In this document: positions 22,967-31,526 of the stretch, in pieces | How the letters are laid out: every line of letters begins with the position of its first letter | Position numbering within the stretch: the first letter of the stretch is position 1 | From: Acidiferrimicrobium sp. IK | Lineage (GTDB): Bacteria > Actinomycetota > Acidimicrobiia > Acidimicrobiales > Palsa-688 | Assembly (NCBI RefSeq): GCF_025499425.1 | Contig: NZ_JAIMCB010000003.1 | Coordinates: forward strand, 124,001 to 188,000 | Length of the DNA stretch: 64,000 nt | Reading direction: 5' to 3' | Translations under genes and position numbers: made by a program | Notes under the pieces: generated by a model | What the model was told of the DNA's origin: nothing | The model's database searches: none | What the model saw: the letters and a program-made list of their open reading frames with translations, nothing else

Positions 22967-24238
22967 ATGTATGCCTGGTCCGAAGAGCACGAGATGATGC
23001 GCAGCGCGGTGCGCCAGTTCGTCGAGAAGGAGGTCGCCCCCCACCAGGAGGCGCTCGAGCACGGCGACATGCCTCCCTACGACATCCTGCGCAAGATGTT
23101 CGCGACCTTCGGCCTCGACACCGCGGCCAGGGAAAGCTTCGAGCGCAGGATGGAACGCGAAGCCAACGCCTCGACATCCGGCGGGTCAGACTCCGAGAGC
23201 TCCCACGCCAGTGGCTCGGACTCGGGGGGCGGGCGCGACGCTGCCATGAGCCTCATCCCAACCATCGAGCTGTGCCGTTACTGCCCGGGGATGGTCACCG
23301 CTCTTGGAGTGTCCGTCGGCCTCACCGCAGCGGCGATAGCGAGCAAGGGCACCCCCGCGCAGAAGCGGCGCTGGGTCCCGGACCTGCTCAGCTTGAAGAC
23401 CATCGGCTCCTGGGCCATCACCGAGCCAGGGTCGGGATCCGATGCTTTCGGCTCGATGCGCTCCACGGCCCGCCGCGACGGCGACGAGTACCTCCTGAAC
23501 GGGTCGAAGACGTTCATCACCAACGGTCCCTTTGCCGACACGATCGTGTTCATCTGCAAGCTGGACGAGGGCGCCAGCGCCGGCGGGGTTTCGTCGGATC
23601 AAGAGCGCAAGGACCGCAAGGTCCTGTCGTTCGTCCTCGACCGTGGCATGCCCGGCCTCGAGCAGTCCCCTCCGCTTCGCAAGATGGGGATGCACTCGTC
23701 GCCGACCGGGCAGCTGTTCCTCACTGATGTCCGCGTCGGGCGGGACCGGCTGATCGGCGAGACCGAGGAAGTCAGTGGCGGCGGGCGCGACGGCGCCAAG
23801 GTCACCTTCGCCCAGGAGCGGGCCGGAGTGGCGGCCATGGCGCTCGGGATCATCGAACAGTGCCTCGAGCTGTCGGTGGCCTACGCCAAAGACCGTGAGC
23901 AGTTCGGCCAGCCGATCGGCCAGTTCCAACTGATCCAGGAGAAGCTGGCCCGCATGGAGGTGGCTCGGCTCAACACCCAGAACCTGGTCTACCGCTACAT
24001 CGAGATGACCGAGGCCGGCCGTCCCCTGACCCTGGCCGAAGCCTCGGCCATGAAGCTCTACACGGCCCGGGCTGCGTCGGAGGTGGCGATGGAGGCCGTG
24101 CAGCTCTTTGGCGGCAACGGCTACATGGCCGAGTTCCGCGTCGAGCAGCTGGCCCGGGATGCGAAGGTTCTCCAGATCTACGCCGGCACCGACGAGATCC
24201 AGATCACCCACATCGCCAAGGACCTTCTCAGGCGGTAA
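22967..24238 (+). CDS. acyl-CoA dehydrogenase with a Ser/Gly-rich insertion
   Basis: 423 aa from ATG 22967 (AAGGAGA upstream). Family motifs: SWAITEPGSGSDAFGSMRST, LLNGSKTFITNGPFADTIVF, QLFGGNGYMAEFRVEQLARD, LQIYAGTDEIQITHIAKDLL. The usual C-terminal Glu is Ala (YAGT). A Glu in TFAQERAGVAAMALG lies where isovaleryl- and long-chain dehydrogenases carry their base. Residues about 65-90 form a low-complexity insert (NASTSGGSDSESSHASGSDS) in the N-terminal helical domain, not usual for the family. It follows the P450 gene by 95 bp and probably acts on the same class of substrate. Confidence 0.9.
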   Translation: MYAWSEEHEMMRSAVRQFVEKEVAPHQEALEHGDMPPYDILRKMFATFGLDTAARESFERRMEREANASTSGGSDSESSHASGSDSGGGRDAAMSLIPTIELCRYCPGMVTALGVSVGLTAAAIASKGTPAQKRRWVPDLLSLKTIGSWAITEPGSGSDAFGSMRSTARRDGDEYLLNGSKTFITNGPFADTIVFICKLDEGASAGGVSSDQERKDRKVLSFVLDRGMPGLEQSPPLRKMGMHSSPTGQLFLTDVRVGRDRLIGETEEVSGGGRDGAKVTFAQERAGVAAMALGIIEQCLELSVAYAKDREQFGQPIGQFQLIQEKLARMEVARLNTQNLVYRYIEMTEAGRPLTLAEASAMKLYTARAASEVAMEAVQLFGGNGYMAEFRVEQLARDAKVLQIYAGTDEIQITHIAKDLLRR

Positions 24239-24634
24239 GGGGCGCGGGCTGCCGGCGGGTAGGGATCGGCTGGGGCGACGGGGGCCGGCGGGGAGCTGCC
24301 GCTGGAACGTGGCGGTCGGGGGGAGAGGTCCGCGGGTTGGTCGGGGGTCGCCTCCAGATGGATCCCGCGACACACCTGCGTCTTAAGGGCGAGGTCTGAC
24401 GCGGTTTGCCTGGCCTTTTCCGGGGATAGCCGCGTCAAATGGCCGCCCTCCGGCCTAGGTCTGTCGCGGGAAACCCGCCGACCGCCGGCCGCCTGGCTCG
24501 CCACCCGGGCCGCCCGGCCCGCCAGCCGCACCCAGCGGCAGAGCACCCCCCAGCCAGCGGCAGAGCACCCCCCAGCCAGCGGCAGAGCACCCCCCAGCCA
24601 GCGCCGGAAGCCACCCGCCGGCCGGCGGATGGCG
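24239..24634. other. intergenic region with minisatellite (396 bp)
   Basis: Between convergent dehydrogenase and tetR-type genes. Contains the 22-bp tandem repeat at 24533-24602 and otherwise C/G-rich sequence without a supportable gene. Confidence 0.5.
24533..24602 (+). repeat. 22-bp tandem repeat, 3.2 copies
   Basis: Units begin at 24533, 24555 and 24577 with CAGCGGCAGAGCACCCCCCA and are identical over their length; a fourth, partial unit follows. It lies close to the 3' end of the tetR-type gene. Likely variable in copy number. Confidence 0.85.
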
Positions 24635-25264
24635 TCACCCCTCGGCGAGCATCCCGGTGAAGAGCAGCTGCAGCGTCTCGGTGCTGCGCCGGCGCATCGT
24701 CTCGGGCGTCCCCAGCCAGGTGGCCGTTGCGCTGCAGAGCGCGGCGATGACCACCCAGGCGATGAAGTCGGGGTTGGGCTTGGCCACCACCTCGCCCCTC
24801 GTCTGGCCGGTGCGGATGATCGAGGACACCAGCACGTGGAGCTCCGGCTGGCTGGCGCCGGCGCCGGCCGCCAGGCTCACCGTGTGGATGTACTCCTCGG
24901 CCATCTCGCGCAGCCCCGCTCCGGACGAGGACCAGGCGTCGCTGATCGTGAGCTGCACCTCGCGCAGCGCTTCGGCGGTGCTCGGCGATGCCAGCCGCTC
25001 GACCCGGGAACGGGCCTCGCCGGCGAGGCGGAGGTTGAACTCCTCCAGCAGGCCGGACTTGGTGCCGTAGAGCCGGAAGAACGTGGCCCGCCCCACGTCG
25101 GCCCGCGCGCAGATGTCCTCGACGGTCACCGCCGAGTATCCCCGCTCCGCGAACAGCTCCAGCGCGGCGTCGTAGATCCGGCTGCGGTTGGTCTGCTTGG
25201 TCTGCTCGCGGCGGGACAGCTGGGTCGCGTTGGCGCCAGGCTCCAGTCCGGGGTCAACGGTCAT
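24635..25264 (-). CDS. TetR-family transcriptional regulator
   Basis: 209 aa from ATG 25264. N-terminal HTH domain: NRSRIYDAALELFAERGYSA, then VTVEDICARADVGRATFFRL, YGTKSGLLEEFN (residues about 26-75), a textbook TetR fold. The ligand domain is typical in length (PTVSLAAGAGASQPELHVLV-like helices, WVVIAALCSATATWLG). Divergent from the thiolase gene, 111 bp apart, with a palindrome between. Probably senses an acyl-CoA and represses the P450/thiolase genes. Confidence 0.92.
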   Translation of the reverse strand: MTVDPGLEPGANATQLSRREQTKQTNRSRIYDAALELFAERGYSAVTVEDICARADVGRATFFRLYGTKSGLLEEFNLRLAGEARSRVERLASPSTAEALREVQLTISDAWSSSGAGLREMAEEYIHTVSLAAGAGASQPELHVLVSSIIRTGQTRGEVVAKPNPDFIAWVVIAALCSATATWLGTPETMRRRSTETLQLLFTGMLAEG

Positions 25265-25310
25265 CGTGGCCGCGATGGTAGACACCCAGCGCCGGACGTG
25301 ACGGCGAAAC

Positions 25311-25326
25311 TGAGATGTCAGTATCA
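25311..25326. promoter_or_regulatory. candidate TetR operator between tetR-type and thiolase genes
   Basis: TGAGATGTCAGTATCA, sister to the site at 21548-21563 (11 of 16 positions identical, including TGAGA and AGTATC). It lies midway between divergent genes and can control both. Confidence 0.5.
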
Positions 25327-25375
25327 TTTGGTCTGTTCGCCCACACGGGGTTGAAGTGCAGACAGGAGCTCGGAC

Positions 25376-26572
25376 ATGACCACTGCGGTAATCGTTGACG
25401 CGGTACGCACGCCCGGCGGCAAGCGCAACGGCAAGCTCTCGGGGTGGCACCCCGTTGATCTGGCCGCCGAGACGCTCAAGGCGCTGGTCGAGCGCAACGA
25501 CCTCGACCCCGCGCTCGTCGAGGACGTGATTATGGGCTGCGTCATGCAGGTCGGGGCCCAGGGCCTCAACGTGGCCCGCAACGCCGCTTTGGCCGCCGGT
25601 TTCCCTGAGGACGTCGTCGGCACGACGATCGACCGCCAGTGCGGATCGTCGCAGCAGGCTGCGCACTTCGCGGCCCAGGGCGTGATGGCCGGTGCCTATG
25701 ACGTCGTCATCGCCGCCGGCGTCGAGGTCATGAGCGTGGTCCCGATGGGAGCGTCGGCGATGGTCCCCAACGTGGGCGTCCCCTTCGGTCCGCGGGTCGG
25801 TTTGCGCTACGAGCCCGTCGGCGGCTTGGTGCCGCAGGGGATCTCGGCGGAGATGATCGCCGACAGGTGGAACCTCTCACGCGAGGACCTCGACGCGTTC
25901 GGTGCTCTCAGCCAGGAGCGTGGCCAGGTGGCCACCGCCGAAGGGCGCTTCGAGCGGGAGATCCTGCCGGTCAAGAGCCGCCTGAAGGACAAGGAGACGG
26001 GCAACGTCATCGAGTCAGACGACCTCCTCACCGCGGATGAGGGCCTTCGCCCCGGGACCACCGTCGAGACGCTCGCCAACCTGAAGCCGGCGTTCAAGGC
26101 AGACGGCAAGGTGACCGCCGGCAACAGCTCGCAGATCACCGACGGAGCGTCCGCCGCTTTGATCATGAGCGAGGAGCGCGCCGCCGCCCTCGGCCTCACG
26201 CCCCGCGCCCGGTTCCACAGCTTCGCCCTGGCCGGTGTCGACCCGGTGACCATGCTGACCGGTCCCATCCCCGCCACCACCAAGATCCTCGAGAAGTCCA
26301 AGCTCACCCTGGACGACATCGACCTCGTCGAGATCAATGAGGCGTTCGCCTCCGTCGTCTTGGCGTGGGAGAAGGAACACCACCCGGACATGGCCAAGGT
26401 CAACGTCAACGGTGGTGCCATCGCCCTCGGCCACCCGCTCGGCGCCTCCGGGACCAAGCTGCTGGCCACGCTGCTCTGCGAGCTGGAGCGCACCGGCGGT
26501 CGTTACGGGCTGCAGACGATGTGCGAGGGCGGTGGCATGGCCAACGCCACCATCATCGAGCGACTCGGCTGA
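25376..26572 (+). CDS. acetyl-CoA acyltransferase (thiolase)
   Basis: 398 aa. Cleaves 3-ketoacyl-CoA with CoA, or condenses acetyl-CoA. Acylated cysteine in TTIDRQCGSSQQAAHFAAQG, then the C-terminal GHPLGASGTKLLATLL (catalytic His) and TMCEGGGMANATIIER (second Cys). ITDGASAALIMSEERAA and EINEAFASVVLAWE complete the set. ATG 25376 follows AGGAG. FadA-type degradative thiolase suits its neighbours (P450, dehydrogenases). A strong hairpin follows the stop. Confidence 0.94.
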   Translation: MTTAVIVDAVRTPGGKRNGKLSGWHPVDLAAETLKALVERNDLDPALVEDVIMGCVMQVGAQGLNVARNAALAAGFPEDVVGTTIDRQCGSSQQAAHFAAQGVMAGAYDVVIAAGVEVMSVVPMGASAMVPNVGVPFGPRVGLRYEPVGGLVPQGISAEMIADRWNLSREDLDAFGALSQERGQVATAEGRFEREILPVKSRLKDKETGNVIESDDLLTADEGLRPGTTVETLANLKPAFKADGKVTAGNSSQITDGASAALIMSEERAAALGLTPRARFHSFALAGVDPVTMLTGPIPATTKILEKSKLTLDDIDLVEINEAFASVVLAWEKEHHPDMAKVNVNGGAIALGHPLGASGTKLLATLLCELERTGGRYGLQTMCEGGGMANATIIERLG

Positions 26573-26583
26573 CCTCCCGGGGC

Positions 26584-26616
26584 GTCCCGGCCGCGGTGGA
26601 CCGCCGCGGCCGGGAC
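26584..26616 (+). terminator. GC-rich hairpin after the thiolase gene
   Basis: GTCCCGGCCGCGG and CCGCGGCCGGGAC form a perfect 13-bp stem over a 7-nt loop, 12 bp after the stop. No U-run follows, as is common for actinobacterial terminators. Confidence 0.7.
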
Positions 26617-26628
26617 ACCCCACGCCGC

Positions 26629-26692
26629 CGCCCGCCTGCGGCGTATCAGGCGCCCGCCCGCGGCGTACTAGGCGCCCGCCCGCGGCGCCCGG
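26629..26692 (+). repeat. 22-bp tandem repeat, 2.9 copies
   Basis: Units start at 26629, 26651 and 26673 (CGCCCGCC-C/T-GCGGCGTA...AGG); the last is shortened. Same 22-bp period as, but different sequence from, the repeat at 24533. Confidence 0.7.
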
Positions 26693-26745
26693 CGCGCCAG
26701 CCCGGAATACCGCAACGACTCTGACTCAACTCGTAAGGTCCGCTC

Positions 26746-28251
26746 GTGAACCTCGACCCCCGCACTCCCGTCATCGTCGGTGTCGGCCAGATCAGCCAGC
26801 CTGAGCTGCCCGCACCCGAGCCGGTGGCCCTCATCGCAGAGGCCGCCCGCCTGGCCGGTGACGACGCCGCCGCCCCCAGCCTCCTCGGGTCGCTCGACTC
26901 GATCCGGATCGTCAACCTGCTCAGCCGGGCGTACCCCGATCCAGCGGCCCTCGTCGCCGGCCTGCTCGGAGCGACTCCCCGAGAGACGGTCGCCACCACC
27001 GCTGGCGGCAACACCCCGCAGGTGCTGCTCAACCGGACAGCCGAGGACATCATGGCCGGACGGCTCGACGTGGCGCTCATCGGCGGCGCCGAGTCCTGGC
27101 GGACCCGCTCGTGGTACAAGGCCCGTGGAGAAAAGGCGCCGTGGTCTCAGCAGGACGCGGCCACCACACCCACGGTGACTGTGGGCGAGGAGCTGGTCCT
27201 CGCCGCCGCCGAGGAGTTAGCGCTCGGCCTCGGCGCGCCGGTGCAGTTCTATCCCATGTTCGAGACGGCGCTGATGGTGTCGGCGGCCGCTGCGGGCACC
27301 AAGCCCGACGATCACCTCTCCGGCGCGGCCGCACTTTGGGCCCGGTTCTCCGCGGTGGCGGCGACCAACCCGTATGCCGCCCTGCCCGCGGCCCTCACCG
27401 CCAGCCAGATCGCGACGCCGACCCCCGACAATCGCTACATCGGCTGGCCGTACACCAAGCGGATGAACTCCAACAACAACGTCGATCAGGCCGCGGTGGT
27501 GATGATGTGCTCGGTGGAGGCCGCGGTCGCAGCCGGCGTGCCACGGGACCGCTGGGTGTTCCTCCACGCCGGTTCCCGCGCCAGCGACCAGGTGGACGTC
27601 ATCCGCCGTGACCGCCTGGACGCATCGCCGGCGATCCGAGCCGTCGGGCGCGACACACTGGCGCTGGCCGGTATTGGAGTGGACGACCTGGAGCTGGTGG
27701 ACCTCTACTCCTGCTTCCCCTCCGCGGTGCAAGTGGCGGCCCGCGAGCTTGGCCTGGACCTGCAACGGGACTTGACCGTCACTGGCGGCCTCACATTCGC
27801 CGGCGGCCCGTGGAACAACTACGTCACCCACGGCATCGCCACCATGGTGGAGCGGCTGCGGGCCCGGCCCGACGCGTACGGTCTCTGCACCGCCAATGGC
27901 GGCAACCTGACCAAGCACGCCGCCGGCGTCTACGCCGCGTTCCCGCCGGCGACGCCGCCGCGCTTCGGGCACCCCCAGGAACAGGTGGACGCCACGCCCA
28001 GGCGCGCTGTCGCCCCCCGGGGGTGGCAGGGGAGCGGCCGCCTGGAGGCCTGGACGGTGATGCACGACCGAGCCGGCCAGCCCGAGGTCGCGTTCGCGTA
28101 CGGGCTGACCGGGGACGGGGCGCGCTTGGTCGGCGCCAGCCGCGACTCGGACCTGCTCGCGGCGCTGGCCGGCGGCACGGCGATGTCGTCGCTCTCCTCC
28201 GTCGGGCCTCCGGTCGCGGTGTGGGACGGCGACGGCGGCTTCGCCCTGTAG
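26746..28251 (+). CDS. thiolase-like protein (SCP-x/acetyl-CoA acetyltransferase-like), no obvious catalytic Cys
   Basis: 501 aa from GTG 26746. Begins TPVIVGVGQISQPELPAPEP like non-condensing thiolase-like proteins annotated as acetyl-CoA acetyltransferase in sterol degraders. ETVATTAGGNTPQVLLNRTA replaces the usual nucleophile segment: the Cys is absent and TTAGGN occupies that site. Later LVDLYSCFPSAVQVAARELG and LTFAGGPWNNYVTHGIATMV plus CTANGGNLTKHAAGVYA are recognisable. The C-terminal about 100 residues form a beta-rich OB-like domain. A retro-aldol or lyase role, as known for some SCP-x-like proteins, is inference. Confidence 0.8.
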   Translation: MNLDPRTPVIVGVGQISQPELPAPEPVALIAEAARLAGDDAAAPSLLGSLDSIRIVNLLSRAYPDPAALVAGLLGATPRETVATTAGGNTPQVLLNRTAEDIMAGRLDVALIGGAESWRTRSWYKARGEKAPWSQQDAATTPTVTVGEELVLAAAEELALGLGAPVQFYPMFETALMVSAAAAGTKPDDHLSGAAALWARFSAVAATNPYAALPAALTASQIATPTPDNRYIGWPYTKRMNSNNNVDQAAVVMMCSVEAAVAAGVPRDRWVFLHAGSRASDQVDVIRRDRLDASPAIRAVGRDTLALAGIGVDDLELVDLYSCFPSAVQVAARELGLDLQRDLTVTGGLTFAGGPWNNYVTHGIATMVERLRARPDAYGLCTANGGNLTKHAAGVYAAFPPATPPRFGHPQEQVDATPRRAVAPRGWQGSGRLEAWTVMHDRAGQPEVAFAYGLTGDGARLVGASRDSDLLAALAGGTAMSSLSSVGPPVAVWDGDGGFAL

Positions 28252-28278
28252 CCGTCGCCGCCGGGCAGGCCCGAAGCG

Positions 28279-29040
28279 TCAGCCGATGACCAGCCCTCCG
28301 TCGACGGGGATCGTCGCCCCGGAGATGTAGCCGGCCGCGTCCGAAGCCAGGAACACGACCGCAGCCGCCAGCTCCTCTGGGTCGCCGACGCGTCCGGCGG
28401 CGACGGTGCCGATCCGGCTGTCCAGGTAGCCGGCAGGGTACTGCTCGGTCATCTCGGAGGGGAAGAAGCCGGGGGCGACGCTGTTGACCCGGATTCCCTT
28501 CCTGGCGGTCCACTGCGACGCCAGGTCCCTGGTCAACCCGTCCAGACCGGCCTTCGACGCGCTGTACGCGGCCTGGGGCAACCCGGCGGTCACCAGGCCG
28601 AGGACGCTCGAGACATTGATGATGCTGCTGCCTCGACCCATCCGCCGGGCCGCCGCCTGGGCCATCCAGTAGGCGCCGTTCAAGTTGACGTCGATCACCG
28701 ACCGGAACTGCTCGGGGGTCTCCCGCGACGCCGGCACCGCCGTGCCGATGCCGGCGTTGTTGACCAGGATGTCCACCCGGCCGAAGGCCTCTTCGGCGGC
28801 GTGGGCCAGGGCTTCGCAGTCTTCCGGCCGGCTGACATCGGTAGCGGCGGTCACCACCCGACGCCCGGCGGCCTCCACCAGGGCGGCAGTGTCGGCCAGG
28901 CGATCGACGCGCCGGGCTCCGATGGCCACGTCCGCGCCGGCCTCGGCCAGGGCCTTGGCGAAGGCCACCCCGAGTCCCGACGACGCACCGGTGACAATGG
29001 CAACCCGCCCATCGAGGCGGAAAAGGTCAAGTACAGCCAC
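28279..29040 (-). CDS. short-chain dehydrogenase/reductase (SDR)
   Basis: 253 aa from GTG 29040 (GAGGGAGA upstream). Classical SDR: VAIVTGASSGLGVAFAKALA (TGxxxGxG), DILVNNAGIGT, IINVSSVLGLVTAGLPQAAY with catalytic Ser and YSASK, and AAGYISGATIPVDGGLVIG. NADP preference is suggested by the basic IGARRVDRL after strand 2. Probably oxidises a hydroxyacyl intermediate of the neighbouring cluster, but the substrate is not deducible. Convergent with the thiolase-like gene, 27 bp apart. Confidence 0.94.
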   Translation of the reverse strand: MAVLDLFRLDGRVAIVTGASSGLGVAFAKALAEAGADVAIGARRVDRLADTAALVEAAGRRVVTAATDVSRPEDCEALAHAAEEAFGRVDILVNNAGIGTAVPASRETPEQFRSVIDVNLNGAYWMAQAAARRMGRGSSIINVSSVLGLVTAGLPQAAYSASKAGLDGLTRDLASQWTARKGIRVNSVAPGFFPSEMTEQYPAGYLDSRIGTVAAGRVGDPEELAAAVVFLASDAAGYISGATIPVDGGLVIG

Positions 29041-29277
29041 TAGATCTCCCTCTCCCCGCCGGTCGTGCACCGCCGGCGATGACGTCGGGCGAACCCTACC
29101 GTCGAGCCCGCCGCGCCGCCGCCTCAGCGCGCTGTCCGCCGGCGCGGCGACGGACCGGGCGCCCGGTCGCTGGATGCAGGGTGGGTTCGGCGGGCGGCGG
29201 TTGTTCGGCTCACCGAAGGGAACACATCGGGAGATCGAAGTGGGTGAAGCCGCTCCCGGTGGGGGATGCTGGAGGGC

Positions 29278-30048
29278 ATGGCTACTGTCACCGGCGAAGC
29301 GGTGCGCACAGGACCGTTCGGCCTGCTGCGACGGTTCACCAGCGGGCCGACCCCCGCCCCCCATCGCCACCGCGACGTGCAAGGCGGGGCGTTTCGTGCC
29401 TCGGTCCTCGGCGCCGGTGACGGGCTGATCACCAACGTGTCGCTGGTCCTCGGTGTTGCGGGCGGCAACTCGGCCGGCGGCGCAGTACGCCTGGCGGGGA
29501 TCGCCGGGATGCTCGCCGGTGCGTGCTCGATGGCCGCCGGCGAGCTGGTGTCGGTCCGGGCCCAGCAGGAGCTGGTGGAGCGGGAGATCGCCGTCGAGCG
29601 CGCGGAGCTGGCGGAGGAGCCCGAAGCCGAGCAGCGAGAGCTGGCCGCCATGTACCGGGCCCGGGGGGTCACCCCCGACGACGCCGAGATCGTCGCTCGG
29701 ATCCTCTCGTCCAACCCGGCCGTCGCCCTCGACACCCACACCCGCTTGGAGCTCGGCGTGGACCCCAACCAACAGGGGCAGGCCGGGCGGGCCGCCGTCG
29801 CGTCTTTCCTGTCCTTCGGGATCGGCGCCCTGCTGCCGTTGCTGCCCTGGTTTTTCACTCACGGCACCCCGGCCGTGTTGGCGTCGATCGCCATCGGAGC
29901 GGTGGTGGCGGTGGTGCTCGGCGCCGCGATCGGGTCCTTCAGCGGCCGGGGCAAGACCCGCGTCGCCCTCCGGCAGCTGGCTGCCGCGATCGTCTCCGCC
30001 GGCATCACGTTCGGTGTCGGCGCCCTCTTTGGGGTGGGGACGAGCTGA
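29278..30048 (+). CDS. VIT1/CCC1-family Fe2+/Mn2+ transporter
   Basis: About 256 aa; ATG 29266 is an alternative start and neither has a well-spaced ribosome site. Five-helix pattern of the family: FRASVLGAGDGLITNVSLVL then GVAGG, SMAAGELVSVRAQQELVERE (helix 2 end with acidic metal-binding residues), a cytoplasmic acidic helical domain (EPEAEQRELAAMYRARGVTP), then the last helices FLSFGIGALLPLLPWFF, VVAVVLGAAIGSFSG and AAIVSAGITFGVGALFGVG. Moves Fe2+ or Mn2+, in bacteria usually as exporter. Its stop overlaps the region where the kinase-like gene begins, so it is probably in the same transcript. Confidence 0.88.
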   Translation: MATVTGEAVRTGPFGLLRRFTSGPTPAPHRHRDVQGGAFRASVLGAGDGLITNVSLVLGVAGGNSAGGAVRLAGIAGMLAGACSMAAGELVSVRAQQELVEREIAVERAELAEEPEAEQRELAAMYRARGVTPDDAEIVARILSSNPAVALDTHTRLELGVDPNQQGQAGRAAVASFLSFGIGALLPLLPWFFTHGTPAVLASIAIGAVVAVVLGAAIGSFSGRGKTRVALRQLAAAIVSAGITFGVGALFGVGTS

Positions 30049-30059
30049 GCGCTGCCGTC

Positions 30060-31481
30060 TTGGAGCTGTCCCGCTCCGAGCTGCGCGTCGGGGCCCTGCT
30101 CGCCGAGGGCGGCGAGGGGAAGGTCTTCGAGCTGCCCGACCGTCCCGGCACCCTGCTGAAGCAGTATCCCCGCCCGGTCGACGCCGACGGGCTTCGCCGC
30201 CTGGTGGCCTGGGCCGGTCCGGGCGGTCCGCTGGCTCCGGGCATGGCCGCCCGCGTCCGAAGCGCCACCGCGTGGCCGCAGGCGGTCGTGCTGGACGGCC
30301 CGGACCGGGCCGCCGGCCTGCTGATGGCCCGAGCACCCCGCCGGTTCTCCCTCCGCCACCGCGACGGCGTAGCCCGCCTGGCGACGCTGAGCTACCTCAC
30401 CGCCGATCCGGTCAGGCGGGCCGCTGCCTACGGCTTGATGCTTCCAGGGCAGGGCGACCCGGCCCGCATCGGTCTGGTCTACGCCCTGGCCCGGGTCCTC
30501 GAGGCGTTGGAGAGCGCCGACCCGCCTGTCGGCCACGGGGACCTGTCGGCGAAGAACGTGCTGTGGTCCACCCGCCGCGGTCCGGAGGTGTTCTTGCTCG
30601 ACTGCGACAACGGCGAGCGCTTCGGGCCCGACGGCGCTCCGCTCGGCGCTCCCGGCCGCCGGCGGGCGATGACCCCCAACTGGGACGATCCGACCGTCCC
30701 CGCCGGCCAGAACCCCGGCCTCGAGGCGGACCGCTACTCGCTGGCGTTGATCTTTTTGCGCATCGTCGGCGCCGGGCACTTCCCCGTCCAGAAGCGCCAG
30801 AAGGCCGGGGAGGCCGTCGACATCGAGTTGGACCTTCCCGCAGCGGTGCTGCGCAGCCCGGTCATGGCGCCTGACGCCCCGGTGTGGGCTCTGCTCGGAC
30901 GCAGCCTCTCCGCCGCCGACCCGGAGGGTCGCCCTCCCGCCTCCACCTGGGCGGCCGCCCTCCACGACGTGCTGGCCGGGCTGGGAGCAACCTCTGTCAT
31001 CGAAGCGGTGCACGCCGCTCAGGGGAGCTCGGCGCCCTCCCTGCCGGCGCAGCCCGTCGCCGGTCCAGCCGCCCCGGACGTCACCGTCCGTCCCCATCCC
31101 ATCCGGCCTCGCGCCCAGGTTTGGACCTCCAGCCACGCCGGTGGGAGGTCGCCCGCCGCTCTCGCCGCCCCGCGGCCGTCGGGCCGGGCGGTACCGACCG
31201 CGACCGGCTCCGGGTACGCGCCGGCCGGGACGCCGGGGCTGCCTCCGCCCGGGTCGCCGGTCGTCCACCCGCCTCTCCCTGCCCAGGCGAAGGTCGCCCT
31301 CCGGCAGGCTTTCGCGGCGTGGAAGTCGTTGCACGCATGGGCCGGAGCGGCGCTCTCGACGCCCGGTCGGCGAGGGGCCGGCGTTCGGCGGGCCGCGGTT
31401 TGCGCGGTGGTCGACTTCGTCGTCGCCTGCGTCGGCCTGCTGCTTTTCGCCATGATCGTCAGCCCGTTTCTCGGGATCTGA
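30060..31481 (+). CDS. protein kinase-like protein of a TerY-P triad
   Basis: About 473 aa if TTG 30060 is used; no ATG or GTG lies near, so the start is uncertain. Kinase elements: Gly-loop AEGGEGKVFEL (15-25), lysine in LLKQY (K34), catalytic loop GHGDLSAKN (158-166), metal-binding LLDCDN (179-184). After the kinase domain comes a Pro/Ala/Gly linker and one transmembrane helix near the C-terminus (VVDFVVACVGLLLFAMIVS). Followed 45 bp later by a TerY-like VWA gene and then a PP2C gene. Such triads are described in Ter-type stress systems; the target is unknown. Confidence 0.78.
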   Translation: MELSRSELRVGALLAEGGEGKVFELPDRPGTLLKQYPRPVDADGLRRLVAWAGPGGPLAPGMAARVRSATAWPQAVVLDGPDRAAGLLMARAPRRFSLRHRDGVARLATLSYLTADPVRRAAAYGLMLPGQGDPARIGLVYALARVLEALESADPPVGHGDLSAKNVLWSTRRGPEVFLLDCDNGERFGPDGAPLGAPGRRRAMTPNWDDPTVPAGQNPGLEADRYSLALIFLRIVGAGHFPVQKRQKAGEAVDIELDLPAAVLRSPVMAPDAPVWALLGRSLSAADPEGRPPASTWAAALHDVLAGLGATSVIEAVHAAQGSSAPSLPAQPVAGPAAPDVTVRPHPIRPRAQVWTSSHAGGRSPAALAAPRPSGRAVPTATGSGYAPAGTPGLPPPGSPVVHPPLPAQAKVALRQAFAAWKSLHAWAGAALSTPGRRGAGVRRAAVCAVVDFVVACVGLLLFAMIVSPFLGI

Positions 31482-31526
31482 TCCGCCTTGGGTGTTCGCC
31501 GCGACCTTGAGTACCGTGAGGAGTAC

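Noticed and set aside
24533-24602. CRISPR-like array
   Set aside because: Units are contiguous with no unique spacers; a simple 22-bp tandem repeat.
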